Assembly (NCBI RefSeq): GCF_003001935.1
Contig: NZ_PVNG01000023.1
Span: 124,001 to 188,000 of the forward strand
DNA: 64,000 bases
Direction of reading: 5' to 3'
DNA from: Nonomuraea fuscirosea
Lineage (GTDB): Bacteria; Actinomycetota; Actinomycetes; Streptosporangiales; Streptosporangiaceae
The first letter of the stretch is position 1. Every line of letters begins with the position of its first letter. This document shows, piece after piece, positions 50,454 through 59,384 of the stretch. The translations under genes and the position numbers were made by a program. A model generated the notes under the pieces. It searched no databases. It saw nothing but the letters and a program-made list of their open reading frames with translations, and was not told where the DNA came from.

Positions 50454-52528
50454 CTCGGCTCCCAGGTCAGGTGCACGACCTCGATGAGCCCGGCACCGGT
50501 CAGCTCCACCTCGGCCCGGCCGTCGCGGACGGCGACGGGGACCTCGCTCCCGTCCACCAGCAGCCGGGCCGTGGCCCCCGCCGCGTCCGGCGGCAGCGCG
50601 ACGGAGACCGTCTGCGGCGGCAGCGGGATGGTCTCCCTGATCGCGCCGCGCATGGCCATGGGGTTGGTCAGGTTGACCACGGTGACAGCGAGACTGTGCT
50701 CGTCGCGGCGCACGGCCAGGTCGACCAGCCCCGGGCCGCGTACGGTGGCCTCGGGCTCGCCTCCGAGCGCCCATCGCACCGCGTTGGCGATCAGCCGGCC
50801 GTGATCGGCCTGGAGCGTCTCCCAGAAGATCGCCCCGAGGTCGAACGGGAGGTAGACCACCCGGCCCGGCCCCTCCCTGGTGATCACGGCCGGGGCGTCG
50901 GGGTCCTTCCTGGCGTACAGCTCCTCCATCGGCAGGTCGGGAAAGTCCGGCACGAACCGGAACGGCACCTGCGTGCCCGGCCTGGCCTCGACGCCGAGCA
51001 GCCGGGTGCCGCCGATGATCCGCCCGGCCGGGCCGAAGCCGCCGCTGACCGGGTGCTCGCCGGTCAGCGCGATGTAGTTGTTCTTGATCGGGCCTCTGAG
51101 CGGGCTCACCAGGTCCGCGCCGAAGACGTCGGCCAGGCCGAAGTTGGCCCGCGGCTCGCCGTGCTCGTCGTACAGGGAGGACTGGTGCGCGGCGACCAGG
51201 CCGCCGCCGGCGGCCACGTAGTCGCGGACGGCCGCGCACTGCTCGTCACTGAGCTGCTCGGCGTTGGCCAGCACCAGCACCTTGTACGGCCGCAGCCGCT
51301 CGGCCGACAGCACCTGGTCGGCCAGCAGGTCGAACGGGATCCGCGCCTCGACCAGGGCCTGGTAGAAGCCGTCCTCGTCGGGGAAGGAGTGCGCCGCCCC
51401 GCTCCTGATCCGGCCCGCCCTGCTCGGGTCGACCAGCGCCACCTCGGCCGTGAGCGGCATCGGCGCCAGCACCGGCTCCAGCTTCGCGTGCAGCCCGAAC
51501 GCGTCCACCACGGCCGGCACCCAGCGCGGGTCGGAGACGGTGGCGTTGAACTTGGTGAACCAGGGGAACGCGCCCTGCGCGAACCCGTCCACGATCCACG
51601 TCCGCACCTCCTCCGGCGGGGCCACCGAGTCCTTCCACCGGTGCTGGTGGTACTCGGGCCCGACCGAGGTGATGAGCCCGACCGGCCGGTCCGGGAACAG
51701 ACCTCTGCTGCGCTTGGCCACCCGGCCGGCCGCCCACGGCGCCTCGATGCCCGAGCGTCCCTGCTTGTCCACCACGAACAGCGGATAGACCCGCTTGACC
51801 AGCTCGGGCTCCAGGTCGCGGGCGGCGAACGCGCCCAGGTTGGGGATGAAGCGGGCGTGCGGCCGCAGGTCCTTGACCGCCGCGTCCCAGATCGAGACCA
51901 GCTCGCTGAGCCGGCGCCGCCGCCAGGCCACGTACGCGGGCCAGGCCGGGTCGGTCGTGTCGTGCTCACGCTTCGGCAGCTCGAACCCCGTGTCGTCGCG
52001 GAACGAGCGCCGCGCGGCCTCGCTGTAGGAGATGCCGTAGTAGCCCTCCCACCGGTTGGCGAAGATCGCGTCCACGTCGTACTCGCGCACGATCTCCCTG
52101 GCCACCTCGGTGACGAACTCGCGGTGGTAGCCGGTGAAGGCGCAGGTCAGCCAGATGCCGGGATGTGACCAGTGCTCGATCGGTGCCCCCTCCTGGTCGC
52201 ACGCCAGCCACTCGGGATGGGCCGTGGCCGCGTCGGCGTGCACGGCGTGGGGGTCCACCCTGGCCATGACGTGCATGCCGAGCCCCCTGGCCGCCTCCAC
52301 GAGCGCGCCGAACGGGTCGGTGTCGCCCATGAAGGTGCTGCGGTGGTGGTACGGGATGCGGGTCGGGTAGTAGGCGATGTAGCCGCCCGCGCTGACGCAG
52401 ACCGCGTTCGACCTGCTGTCCCGCATGACCGAGGTCCAGAAGTCGACGTCGAGGTGCGCAGGGTCGTCCTCGGCCAGCGTCAGTTGCGTCCAGCGGGTCG
52501 CCGTCAGGGGCCAGTCGGGTGTTCGCAT
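50450..52528 (-). CDS. Putative glycoside hydrolase, GHL6/GH42-like (first of two)
   Basis: A 692-residue cytosolic enzyme. The barrel (residues 1-345) includes SNAVCVSAGGYIAYYPTRIP, MHVMARVDPHAVHADAA and YDVDAIFANRWEGYYG, the GHL6 pattern. The trimerisation-like domain has RPYKVLVLANAEQLSDEQ and YVAAGGGLVAAHQSSLYDE, and the last 100 residues are beta strands. ATG 52528 is 11 bases after GAGAGG; a GTG at 52540 abuts that site. First gene of the pair, with GntR operators directly upstream. Confidence 0.85.
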   Translation of the reverse strand: MRTPDWPLTATRWTQLTLAEDDPAHLDVDFWTSVMRDSRSNAVCVSAGGYIAYYPTRIPYHHRSTFMGDTDPFGALVEAARGLGMHVMARVDPHAVHADAATAHPEWLACDQEGAPIEHWSHPGIWLTCAFTGYHREFVTEVAREIVREYDVDAIFANRWEGYYGISYSEAARRSFRDDTGFELPKREHDTTDPAWPAYVAWRRRRLSELVSIWDAAVKDLRPHARFIPNLGAFAARDLEPELVKRVYPLFVVDKQGRSGIEAPWAAGRVAKRSRGLFPDRPVGLITSVGPEYHQHRWKDSVAPPEEVRTWIVDGFAQGAFPWFTKFNATVSDPRWVPAVVDAFGLHAKLEPVLAPMPLTAEVALVDPSRAGRIRSGAAHSFPDEDGFYQALVEARIPFDLLADQVLSAERLRPYKVLVLANAEQLSDEQCAAVRDYVAAGGGLVAAHQSSLYDEHGEPRANFGLADVFGADLVSPLRGPIKNNYIALTGEHPVSGGFGPAGRIIGGTRLLGVEARPGTQVPFRFVPDFPDLPMEELYARKDPDAPAVITREGPGRVVYLPFDLGAIFWETLQADHGRLIANAVRWALGGEPEATVRGPGLVDLAVRRDEHSLAVTVVNLTNPMAMRGAIRETIPLPPQTVSVALPPDAAGATARLLVDGSEVPVAVRDGRAEVELTGAGLIEVVHLTWEPR

Positions 52529-52556
52529 GCCGTAGCGCACCTCTCGTCAAGCTCAC

Positions 52557-52584
52557 TTGTTAGACGCGGAATATTGTCATACAA
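52557..52584 (-). promoter_or_regulatory. GntR operators 3a and 3b before the glycoside hydrolase genes
   Basis: TTGTCATACAA (52574-52584) fits the TNGTNNNACNA consensus fully; TTGTTAGACGC (52557-52567) fits all but the last base. Their starts are 17 bases apart. They lie 29-56 bases before the hydrolase ATG and on the far side from the divergent gene at 52682, so they should control the hydrolase transcript. Confidence 0.65.
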
Positions 52585-52681
52585 GAATGCAAGACGTACA
52601 AGGGGGAAGGTGTGTCCTGCGGGCAACATGAAGTCGTGGCGGGCCTATGATGTTGGAAAGTAAAGCGGCAGGAGGTCGGGC

Positions 52682-53428
52682 ATGCGGATGTCCCAGTGGG
52701 CCGAAGAGACGTTCGGGCAGCGCGCTCCCCTGATCAGACAGGGTGTGGCCGAGGCCCTGTCGGTCGCGCTGGAAAACGCCAGGGACGCGCAGAAGGCGGC
52801 GCGGACCGACCATCTGCACCCGTTCGGGTTCACGCTCATGTCGCGCAAGTTCGAGGCGCTGGCCAAGGCGTTCGAGGACATGGGCGACGTGCGCATCGTC
52901 AAGCCCGGCGGCTCCCAGCACGAGCTGGTGCTGCTCGACGGCAAGCTGCTGTTCCCCTTCCGCTACGCCAAGGACCGCTCGCTCACCGTGATGAGCGCCC
53001 GCATCGGCGACGGCCGCCCGTCGGCGCTGGTGCAGGCGCTGTTCCACCGGTTCGGCCCCGCGCCGCGGATCCGGCAGCTCGCGCTGCACGACATCGCGCC
53101 GCACGCGGTCCCGGTCGTCGAGGCGCTGGACGAGCTGCCGGAAGACACCCGGCTGGTGCTGATCGCCTACGCGGCCAACGCCCACGCCGGGCTGCTCGAC
53201 GCCTGGTGGGGCGAGGCCGAGCTGCTCGACCGCTTCGGCAGCCTGCGCTGGCACCGGTGTGAGCCGATCCCGCTGGCCCAGGAGGCCGGCGCGCCCGCCG
53301 CCGGCGACAGCGCGGCGGCCTTCGACCAGGGCGTCCTGCCCATGCCCGAGCTCAATCCGCGCACCACGGCCACTCGGCGGAGCGCCGAGGCCACCCCGAT
53401 CCGGCCGGAGGCCGCCGGCGGTGCGTGA
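52682..53428 (+). CDS. Unknown protein paired with an XRE-ImmA gene
   Basis: A 248-residue protein with no family I recognise. AGGAGG stands 6 bases before ATG 52682, and a -10-like TATGAT is at 52646-52651. The N-terminal helices (residues 5-42) are followed by a mixed alpha/beta domain (HPFGFTLMSRKFEALAKAF, then HELVLLDGKLLFPFRYAKD and ALHDIAPHAVP), and the end is a disordered Ala/Pro/Arg tail. The gene overlaps the XRE-ImmA start by 8 bases. Such a partner may be an effector or target of the peptidase, as in toxin-antitoxin or stress-response pairs, but that is inference. Confidence 0.7.
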   Translation: MRMSQWAEETFGQRAPLIRQGVAEALSVALENARDAQKAARTDHLHPFGFTLMSRKFEALAKAFEDMGDVRIVKPGGSQHELVLLDGKLLFPFRYAKDRSLTVMSARIGDGRPSALVQALFHRFGPAPRIRQLALHDIAPHAVPVVEALDELPEDTRLVLIAYAANAHAGLLDAWWGEAELLDRFGSLRWHRCEPIPLAQEAGAPAAGDSAAAFDQGVLPMPELNPRTTATRRSAEATPIRPEAAGGA

Positions 53429-54563
53429 CTCCCGGGCGGGCGGGCTCACCCCCCAGGCCGTCGCCGACGCCTTCGACGCCACCCGCCTCACCCAGGCCCG
53501 TCACCTGGCCGCGCTCACCAAGAAGGAGGTCGCCGAGCATCTCGGCGTCTCTCCCGCGGCGGTCGGTCAATACGAGGCGGGCGTCACCCGGCCGCGGCCG
53601 GACCTGATCGCGCCGCTGGCCGAGGTGCTGTCGGTGCCGATCGCGTTCTTCCTTCCCGGCCGCCCCCACGGCAAGCTCGACGGCTCCATGGCCCACTTCC
53701 GCAGCCTGCGCTCCACCCGCGCCTACCAGCGGGCCAAGGCCGTGGCCTTCGTCGAGCAGGTGTGGGAGCTGGCGTACGCGCTGGAGAAACGGGTCCAGCT
53801 GCCCGCCGTCGACCTGCCCGGGTTCGCCGGCGGCGAGATGCACTCCTCCCTGCCGCGCGACCCGGCGGGGGCCGCCCGCGCGCTGCGCTCCCACTGGGGG
53901 CTGGGCGCCGGGCCGATCAGCCACCTGGTGCGCCGGATGGAGGCGCACGGCATCGTGGTGGCCTTTCCCCGGCACGACCCCGACGCGGTGACCGTCGACG
54001 CCTTCTCCACCTCCAGCCTGCCCCGGCCGATCGTGGTGCTGACGCCCAACCGGTTCGACGACATCTACCGCCACCGCTTCACCGCCGCCCACGAGCTGGG
54101 CCACCTCGTGCTCCACGGCGACACCGCCGCGGGCGACTCCCACCAGGAGCGCGAGGCCGACGCCTTCGCCGCCGAGTTCCTCACCCCGCGCGACAGCATC
54201 CTGCCCCAGCTGCCGCTCCGCGCCGACCTGCGCCGGCTGGCCGAGCTGCGGCAGACGTGGGGGGTGTCGGTCGACTCGCTGCTCTACCGGTGCCGGGAGA
54301 CCGGACTGCTGTCCGACTCCGCCGCCGGGCGCGCCTACCAGCGCCTGGCCGCGCTGCGCGAGCAGCCCGGGTTCACCAACGAGCCGGTCTCCGGTTATCC
54401 GGGCGAGCAGCCGGTGCTGCTGGCGCACGCCTTCGAGCTGGCCGGCAAGGAGAGCGGGCTGAGCGCCGCGACGCTGGCCAGGGAGCTGGCCTGGCCGATC
54501 GCGCGGGTACGCGAGCTGATCGGTCTGCCCGACCAGCGGCCCTCGCTGACGCTGGTGCCGTAG
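53421..54563 (+). CDS. XRE-HTH and ImmA/IrrE-type metalloprotease fusion
   Basis: A 380-residue two-domain protein from GTG 53421. Residues 20-80 form a Cro/C1 HTH (LTKKEVAEHLGVSPAAVGQY, EAGVTRPRPD). Residues 130-300 are the COG2856 peptidase with the zinc motif HELGH at 224-228 and the downstream READAFAAEFL helix supplying the third ligand. ImmA cleaves phage repressors and IrrE controls damage responses; fused to an HTH, it may act as a self-regulating repressor. Overlap with the upstream unknown gene makes a two-gene module. Confidence 0.92.
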   Translation: MRDSRAGGLTPQAVADAFDATRLTQARHLAALTKKEVAEHLGVSPAAVGQYEAGVTRPRPDLIAPLAEVLSVPIAFFLPGRPHGKLDGSMAHFRSLRSTRAYQRAKAVAFVEQVWELAYALEKRVQLPAVDLPGFAGGEMHSSLPRDPAGAARALRSHWGLGAGPISHLVRRMEAHGIVVAFPRHDPDAVTVDAFSTSSLPRPIVVLTPNRFDDIYRHRFTAAHELGHLVLHGDTAAGDSHQEREADAFAAEFLTPRDSILPQLPLRADLRRLAELRQTWGVSVDSLLYRCRETGLLSDSAAGRAYQRLAALREQPGFTNEPVSGYPGEQPVLLAHAFELAGKESGLSAATLARELAWPIARVRELIGLPDQRPSLTLVP

Positions 54564-54583
54564 CCCCACCCGGCTGTGTCCGG

Positions 54584-54614
54584 TTGACCTCAACCTTGGT
54601 TGAGGAGGAAGGGT
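54584..54614 (+). promoter_or_regulatory. MerR/SoxR-like promoter
   Basis: TTGACC at 54584-54589 overlaps the palindrome CCTCAACCTTGGTTGAGG (54588-54605), which has the CCTCAA-N6-TTGAGG geometry of SoxR boxes. A 19-base spacer leads to AAGGGT at 54609-54614 as -10. The overlong spacer occupied by a palindrome is the hallmark of MerR-family activation. The start codon of the oxidoreductase is 40 bases downstream. No merR gene lies in the window. Confidence 0.7.
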
Positions 54615-54653
54615 GGGCAGGGTCCGACGACACCGACCCTGTGGAGAGACCCC

Positions 54654-55640
54654 ATGCACGCCGTCGTCCTGCACTCCTTCGGCCCGGCTGAGAACCTCGG
54701 CTACGAGGTCGTCCCCGATCCGGAGCCCGGCCCCGGCCAGGTGCGCATCGCCGTCAAGGCGGCCGGCGTGCACCTGGTCGAGACGATGTTGCGCAAGGGC
54801 GGGATCAGCGACCCGGAGACGCCGCTGCCGCCGCTGCCCGAGCTGCCGACGATCTTCGGCGGCGAGGTGGCGGGCATCGTGGACGCCGTGGGACCGGACG
54901 TGGATCCGGCCTGGATCGGGCGTGACGTCGTGACCGCGGGCGGGCGGCCCGGCGGGTACGCCGAACTGGCGGTCGCCGACCTGGCGGCCGTGCACCGCGT
55001 CCCCGACGGCGTCGGCCACGCGTCGGCCGTCGCCATGATCGTCACGGGGGTCACCGCGCTGCACTTCCTCGACGTGGCCGAGCTGACCTCCTCCGACGTG
55101 GTCCTCGTGACCTCGGCGGCCGGCGGCGTCGGCCGGCTCCTCGTCCAGTACGCCCGCCGCCTGGGCGCCCAGGTGATCGGCGCGGCGGGCGGGGCCGCCA
55201 AGGTGGCCGCCGTGCGCGAGCTGGGCGCGGACCTCGCCGTCGACTACGACGAGCCCGGCTGGCAGCACCGGGTCGCCGACGCGCTCGGCGGCAGGAAGGT
55301 CACCGCGCTGCTCGACGGGGTGGGCGGGGACCGGGCGCGGGCGGCGTTCGAGCTGCTCGCCGACGGGGGCCGGTGCCTGACCATCGGCACCTCCTCCGAG
55401 CGGCCCATCGAGCCGGATCCGCGGCTGGTCGCCGAGCGCGGGCTGAGCGTGACCAACGCTCTGATGCTCCTGCTCGGCCAGCAGGACCGGCGTCCTGCGT
55501 ACGAGGTCAGGGCGCTGGCGGCGGTGGCCGAGGGCGCGCTCGTCCCTGCGGTGCAGACGTTCCCGCTGTCCGAGGCAGCCGCGGCGCACGCCGCGCTGGA
55601 GTCCAGGCGGACCACCGGCAAGGTCGTGCTCGTGCCCTGA
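54654..55640 (+). CDS. Zinc-type alcohol dehydrogenase/quinone oxidoreductase family protein
   Basis: A 328-residue medium-chain reductase. It starts MHAVVLHSFGPAENL; the NADPH loop is SAAGGVGRLLVQYARRLGA, and DYDEPGWQ and LLDGVGGDRARAAFELL follow. No structural or catalytic zinc cysteines are present, which places it with quinone reductases (QOR/zeta-crystallin). GGAGAG precedes ATG 54654. The MerR/SoxR-type promoter fits a role in quinone or electrophile detoxification. Confidence 0.92.
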   Translation: MHAVVLHSFGPAENLGYEVVPDPEPGPGQVRIAVKAAGVHLVETMLRKGGISDPETPLPPLPELPTIFGGEVAGIVDAVGPDVDPAWIGRDVVTAGGRPGGYAELAVADLAAVHRVPDGVGHASAVAMIVTGVTALHFLDVAELTSSDVVLVTSAAGGVGRLLVQYARRLGAQVIGAAGGAAKVAAVRELGADLAVDYDEPGWQHRVADALGGRKVTALLDGVGGDRARAAFELLADGGRCLTIGTSSERPIEPDPRLVAERGLSVTNALMLLLGQQDRRPAYEVRALAAVAEGALVPAVQTFPLSEAAAAHAALESRRTTGKVVLVP

Positions 55641-55683
55641 CCTGCTCGCGAAACCGGATGTGTCCATCGCTAGTGTGCGATAC

Positions 55684-57591
55684 ATGGCGGAAGAGCCCAT
55701 CAATCCGGGAACCCCCGACATCCGCGGCCCCGGGCGGTATCTGTGGTGGCTGGTCACGAGCCAGCGGGCGCGGATCCTGGCCGGAGCGTCGCTGGGGACC
55801 GCCTGGATGGTGGGGCTGACGCTGCCGCCGTACCTGCTGTCGCGGGCCATCGACGACGGGCTGGCCACGGGGCGCTATCCGGTCCTGGCCGGGTGGGTGG
55901 CCGCCGTCTTCGGCACCGGGGTGCTGAACGCCTGGCTGGCGATCATGCGCCACCGGACGATGACGCGGGTGCGGCTGGACGCCTCGTACCGGACCGTACA
56001 GGCGGTGACCCTGCACGCGACCCGGCTCGGCGCGGCACTGCCCGGCCGGGCGAGCGCCGGGGAGGTCGTCACGATCGGGGCCGGCGACGCCGCCGTGATG
56101 GCCCAGACGCTCACCATCACCGGCCCCGGGGTCGGGGCGGTGCTGGCCTACATCGTGGTCGCCGGGCTGCTGCTGTCCGTCTCGCCGCTCCTCGCCGCCG
56201 TGGTGCTGCTGGGCGTGCCGCTGCTGGTCGGCGTGCTCGGGCCGCTGCTCGGACGGCTGCGCGGCGCCGAGACCGCCTACCGGGGGCGGCAGGGGGAACT
56301 CGCCGCCCGCTTCGCCGACATCGCCGGCGGGCTGCGGGTGCTGAACGGCATCGGCGGCAAGGACGTCTACGCCGAACGCTACCGGCGCGGCTCGCGGGAG
56401 CTGCGGGAGCAGGGGTACCGGGTGGGGGCGGTGACGAGCTGGATCCACGCGCTGGGGGTGGGGCTGCCGACGCTGTTCCTGGGCGCCGTGACGTGGCTGG
56501 CCGCCCGGATGGCCGTGCAGGGGGAGATCACGGTCGGGGAACTGGTGGCACTGTACGGGTACGCGGCCGTGCTGGTGGTGCCGGTCTCCTTCTTCGTCGA
56601 GGGCGGCTACGACCTCAGCCGCGGCCTGGTCGCGGCCCGCCGCGTCATCCACTTCCTCGGCCTCCGCCCCGACGACGGCACCTCCCCCGATCCCCGGCCC
56701 GAGGCCGGCGCGCCTGCGGGCGGGAAGCCCGCGTCGCCCGGTGGTGCCGGCCTTCCGCCGCCCGCCGCACCGGCCGCCCTGCACGATCCGGTCTCCGGGG
56801 TGGAGATCGCTCCCGGGCTGGTCACGGCGCTGGTCAGCGCGCGGGCAGCGGACTCGGCGGCGGTGCTCGACCGTCTGGGCGGGCTCGACTCGGCGAGCGG
56901 ACCCGACCTGCCGGGCGGGCTCGGCGGGGAGACCGCTCCAGGCGGGACCGCGAGCTCGGGCGTGACCTGGGGTGGGGTCCGGCTCGAAGAGATCGATCGG
57001 GGGGCGCTGCGGGAGCGGATCCTGGTGGCGGACAACGAGGCCCACCTGTTCGCCGGCACATTACGCGAGGTCATCGCGGGCAGCCGGGACCCCGGCGACG
57101 CGGCCGTCGCACGAGCCGTGCACGCGGCCATGGCCGAGGACATCGTCCAGGCGCTGCCGCACGGGCTCGACTCCCCCATCGCCGACCAGGGCCGCAACCT
57201 GTCCGGGGGCCAGCGGCAGCGGGTCCGGCTGGCCCGCGCGCTCCTGGCCGACGCGGAGATCCTGCTCGCGGCCGAGCCCACCTCGGCCCTGGACGCCCAC
57301 ACCGAGGCCACGGTCGCCACGCGCCTGCGTACCGTACGAGCCGGGCGCACCACGGCCGTCACCAGCACCTCACCCCTCGTCCTGGACCAGGCCGACCGCG
57401 TGTACTACCTGGTCGAAGGAACGGCCGTGGCCGCAGGCACCCACCGCGACCTCCTGCGCGACGAGCCCGGCTACCGGGCGCTGGTGTCGCGCGGCACGGA
57501 AGACGACGACCCGGACGACACGACCACCGACGGCCGTAGGGATGGCCCGCCCACCTCTGAGACAGCAACACCACAGGAGGCCGGCCGGTGA
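55684..57591 (+). CDS. ABC exporter half-transporter with degenerate nucleotide site
   Basis: A 635-residue fused membrane-ATPase protein. Six membrane helices occupy about residues 30-310. The ATPase part is highly abnormal: Walker A is gone (the position reads LVSARAADSAAVL), Walker B is ILLAAEPTSALD with Ala for the first Asp, and the switch histidine is lost (TSTSPL). Yet the signature LSGGQRQRVRLARALLAD is perfect. It can thus only lend its signature to the partner's ATP site. ATG 55684 has a -10-like TAGTGT 7 bases before it. It overlaps its partner gene by four bases. Confidence 0.9.
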   Translation: MAEEPINPGTPDIRGPGRYLWWLVTSQRARILAGASLGTAWMVGLTLPPYLLSRAIDDGLATGRYPVLAGWVAAVFGTGVLNAWLAIMRHRTMTRVRLDASYRTVQAVTLHATRLGAALPGRASAGEVVTIGAGDAAVMAQTLTITGPGVGAVLAYIVVAGLLLSVSPLLAAVVLLGVPLLVGVLGPLLGRLRGAETAYRGRQGELAARFADIAGGLRVLNGIGGKDVYAERYRRGSRELREQGYRVGAVTSWIHALGVGLPTLFLGAVTWLAARMAVQGEITVGELVALYGYAAVLVVPVSFFVEGGYDLSRGLVAARRVIHFLGLRPDDGTSPDPRPEAGAPAGGKPASPGGAGLPPPAAPAALHDPVSGVEIAPGLVTALVSARAADSAAVLDRLGGLDSASGPDLPGGLGGETAPGGTASSGVTWGGVRLEEIDRGALRERILVADNEAHLFAGTLREVIAGSRDPGDAAVARAVHAAMAEDIVQALPHGLDSPIADQGRNLSGGQRQRVRLARALLADAEILLAAEPTSALDAHTEATVATRLRTVRAGRTTAVTSTSPLVLDQADRVYYLVEGTAVAAGTHRDLLRDEPGYRALVSRGTEDDDPDDTTTDGRRDGPPTSETATPQEAGR

Positions 57592-59384
57592 GCGGCGTGA
57601 CGGAGGGCAGCGGCGGGTTGCCCGTCGCCGAGGCCGCGCAGACCCGCCGGGCCGCCGTGCGGCTCGTCCGGAGGGACGGACGGGCGTTCGCGGCCATGCT
57701 CGCGCTCAACGGGCTGGCCGCCGTCGCGGGGCTGGCCGCGCCGTGGTTGCTCGGCCGCATCGTGGACGAGGTCAAGGCGGGCGCCACGGTCGGCGTGGTG
57801 GACCGGCTGGCCCTCGCGATCCTCGTCTGCGCCGTGGTGCAGCTGCTGCTGGCGCGGTACGCGAGCTACGTCGGTCATCGCTTCGGCGAACGTACGCTGG
57901 CCAGGATCCGCGAGCAGTTCACCGAGCGCGCGCTGGCCATGCCCGCCTCGGTGGTCGAGCGGGCGGGCACCGGCGACCTGACCACCCGGGGCACCACCGA
58001 CGTGGCGTCGGTCGGGACCACGCTGCGCGACGCCGGTCCCGACGTCGCCATCGCCTCGGTCCAGGCGCTGTTCATCCTGGCCGCCGTCTTCGTGCTGGAC
58101 CCGCTGCTCGGCGCGTGCGGGGTGATCGGGCTGTCGGGCATCTGGTTCGCCTCCCGCTGGTACCTGCGCCGGGCGCTCAAGGCGTACCTGGAGGAGGGCG
58201 CCGCCAGTTCGGCGCTGGCCGAGGAGCTGGCGGCCACCACGACCGGCGCCCGCACCGTGCAGGCGCTCAGGCTCGAACACCGCCGTCTCCTGGCCTGCCG
58301 CCGGACGGTCGAGGAGTCCAGGCGCGCCAGGACCAGGACGTTGGCCCTGCGCAGCGTGCTCTTCCCGGTGGTGGACGTCTCGTACGCGATCCCGGTGGCG
58401 GCCGTGCTGCTGGTCGGGGGCGCGCTCATGATGCGGGACCCGTCCGCGATGACGCTGGGCACGGTGGTCGCCTCCGCCCTCTACCTGCGCCAGCTCTCCG
58501 AGCCGCTGAACACCGTGCTGGAACGGCTGGAGAGCCTGCAGAGCAGCGGCGCCGCCTTCGCCCGCGTGGAGGGCATGGCGGCGGCACCCGCGAACGCCCC
58601 CGCCGGCGGGGCGACCGTACCCGAGGATGATCGGCTGGAGGTCTCCGGAGCGTCCTATGCCTACGACGGCGGCCCCGACGTGCTGCACGAGGTGGACCTG
58701 AGCGTCCGACCCGGCGAGCGGCTGGCCATCGTCGGCCCGTCGGGCGCGGGCAAGACGACGCTGGGGCGGCTCCTGGCCGGCATGGACGCCCCTCGTACGG
58801 GCTCCGTCACGGTCGGCGGCGTCCCCGTCGCCGCCCTGTCCCAGAGCCTGCTCCGCGAGCGGGTCGTCCTGGTCACCCAGGAGCACCACGTGTTCCTGGG
58901 CACCGTACGGGACAACCTCCAGATCGCCGCCCCCGCCGCCACGGACGCGGACCTGCGCGCGGCGCTGGCCGCCGTGGGCGCCGACTGGTTCGACGAGCTG
59001 CCCGACGGGCTGGACACCGACCTGCGTCACGGGCCGCACCGCCCGGACGGCGCCCGCGCCCAGCAGCTGGCCCTGGCCCGGGTGGTGCTGGCCGACCCGC
59101 ACACGCTGATCCTCGACGAGGCGACCGCCCTGCTGGATCCGCGCACGGCCCGGCACACGGAGCGCGCCCTGGCCGCGGTGCTGGAGGGCCGTACGGTGAT
59201 CGCCATCGCGCACCGCCTCCAGACCGCTCACGACGCGGACCGGGTGGCGGTCATGCGGGACGGGCGGCTGACGGAGCTGGGCACGCACGAGGAGCTGGTC
59301 GCGGCGGGCGGCGCGTACGCGTCCCTGTGGCACTCCTGGCACGGCGACCACGCCGGGCCGGAACCCGGCGGCCACGCCCGTTAA
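57588..59384 (+). CDS. ABC exporter half-transporter with catalytic nucleotide site
   Basis: A 598-residue partner of the preceding gene. Six helices lie at about residues 30-300. Walker A is GPSGAGKTTLG, Q-loop VTQEHHVF, Walker B LILDEATALLD and switch AIAHRL, all intact, but the signature is HRPDGARAQQLALARVV, not LSGGQ. The defects are the mirror image of the first subunit, so the heterodimer has one complete composite site. GTG 57588 follows AGGAGG and overlaps the upstream stop. Drug, lipid or peptide export is typical. Confidence 0.93.
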   Translation: MSGVTEGSGGLPVAEAAQTRRAAVRLVRRDGRAFAAMLALNGLAAVAGLAAPWLLGRIVDEVKAGATVGVVDRLALAILVCAVVQLLLARYASYVGHRFGERTLARIREQFTERALAMPASVVERAGTGDLTTRGTTDVASVGTTLRDAGPDVAIASVQALFILAAVFVLDPLLGACGVIGLSGIWFASRWYLRRALKAYLEEGAASSALAEELAATTTGARTVQALRLEHRRLLACRRTVEESRRARTRTLALRSVLFPVVDVSYAIPVAAVLLVGGALMMRDPSAMTLGTVVASALYLRQLSEPLNTVLERLESLQSSGAAFARVEGMAAAPANAPAGGATVPEDDRLEVSGASYAYDGGPDVLHEVDLSVRPGERLAIVGPSGAGKTTLGRLLAGMDAPRTGSVTVGGVPVAALSQSLLRERVVLVTQEHHVFLGTVRDNLQIAAPAATDADLRAALAAVGADWFDELPDGLDTDLRHGPHRPDGARAQQLALARVVLADPHTLILDEATALLDPRTARHTERALAAVLEGRTVIAIAHRLQTAHDADRVAVMRDGRLTELGTHEELVAAGGAYASLWHSWHGDHAGPEPGGHAR

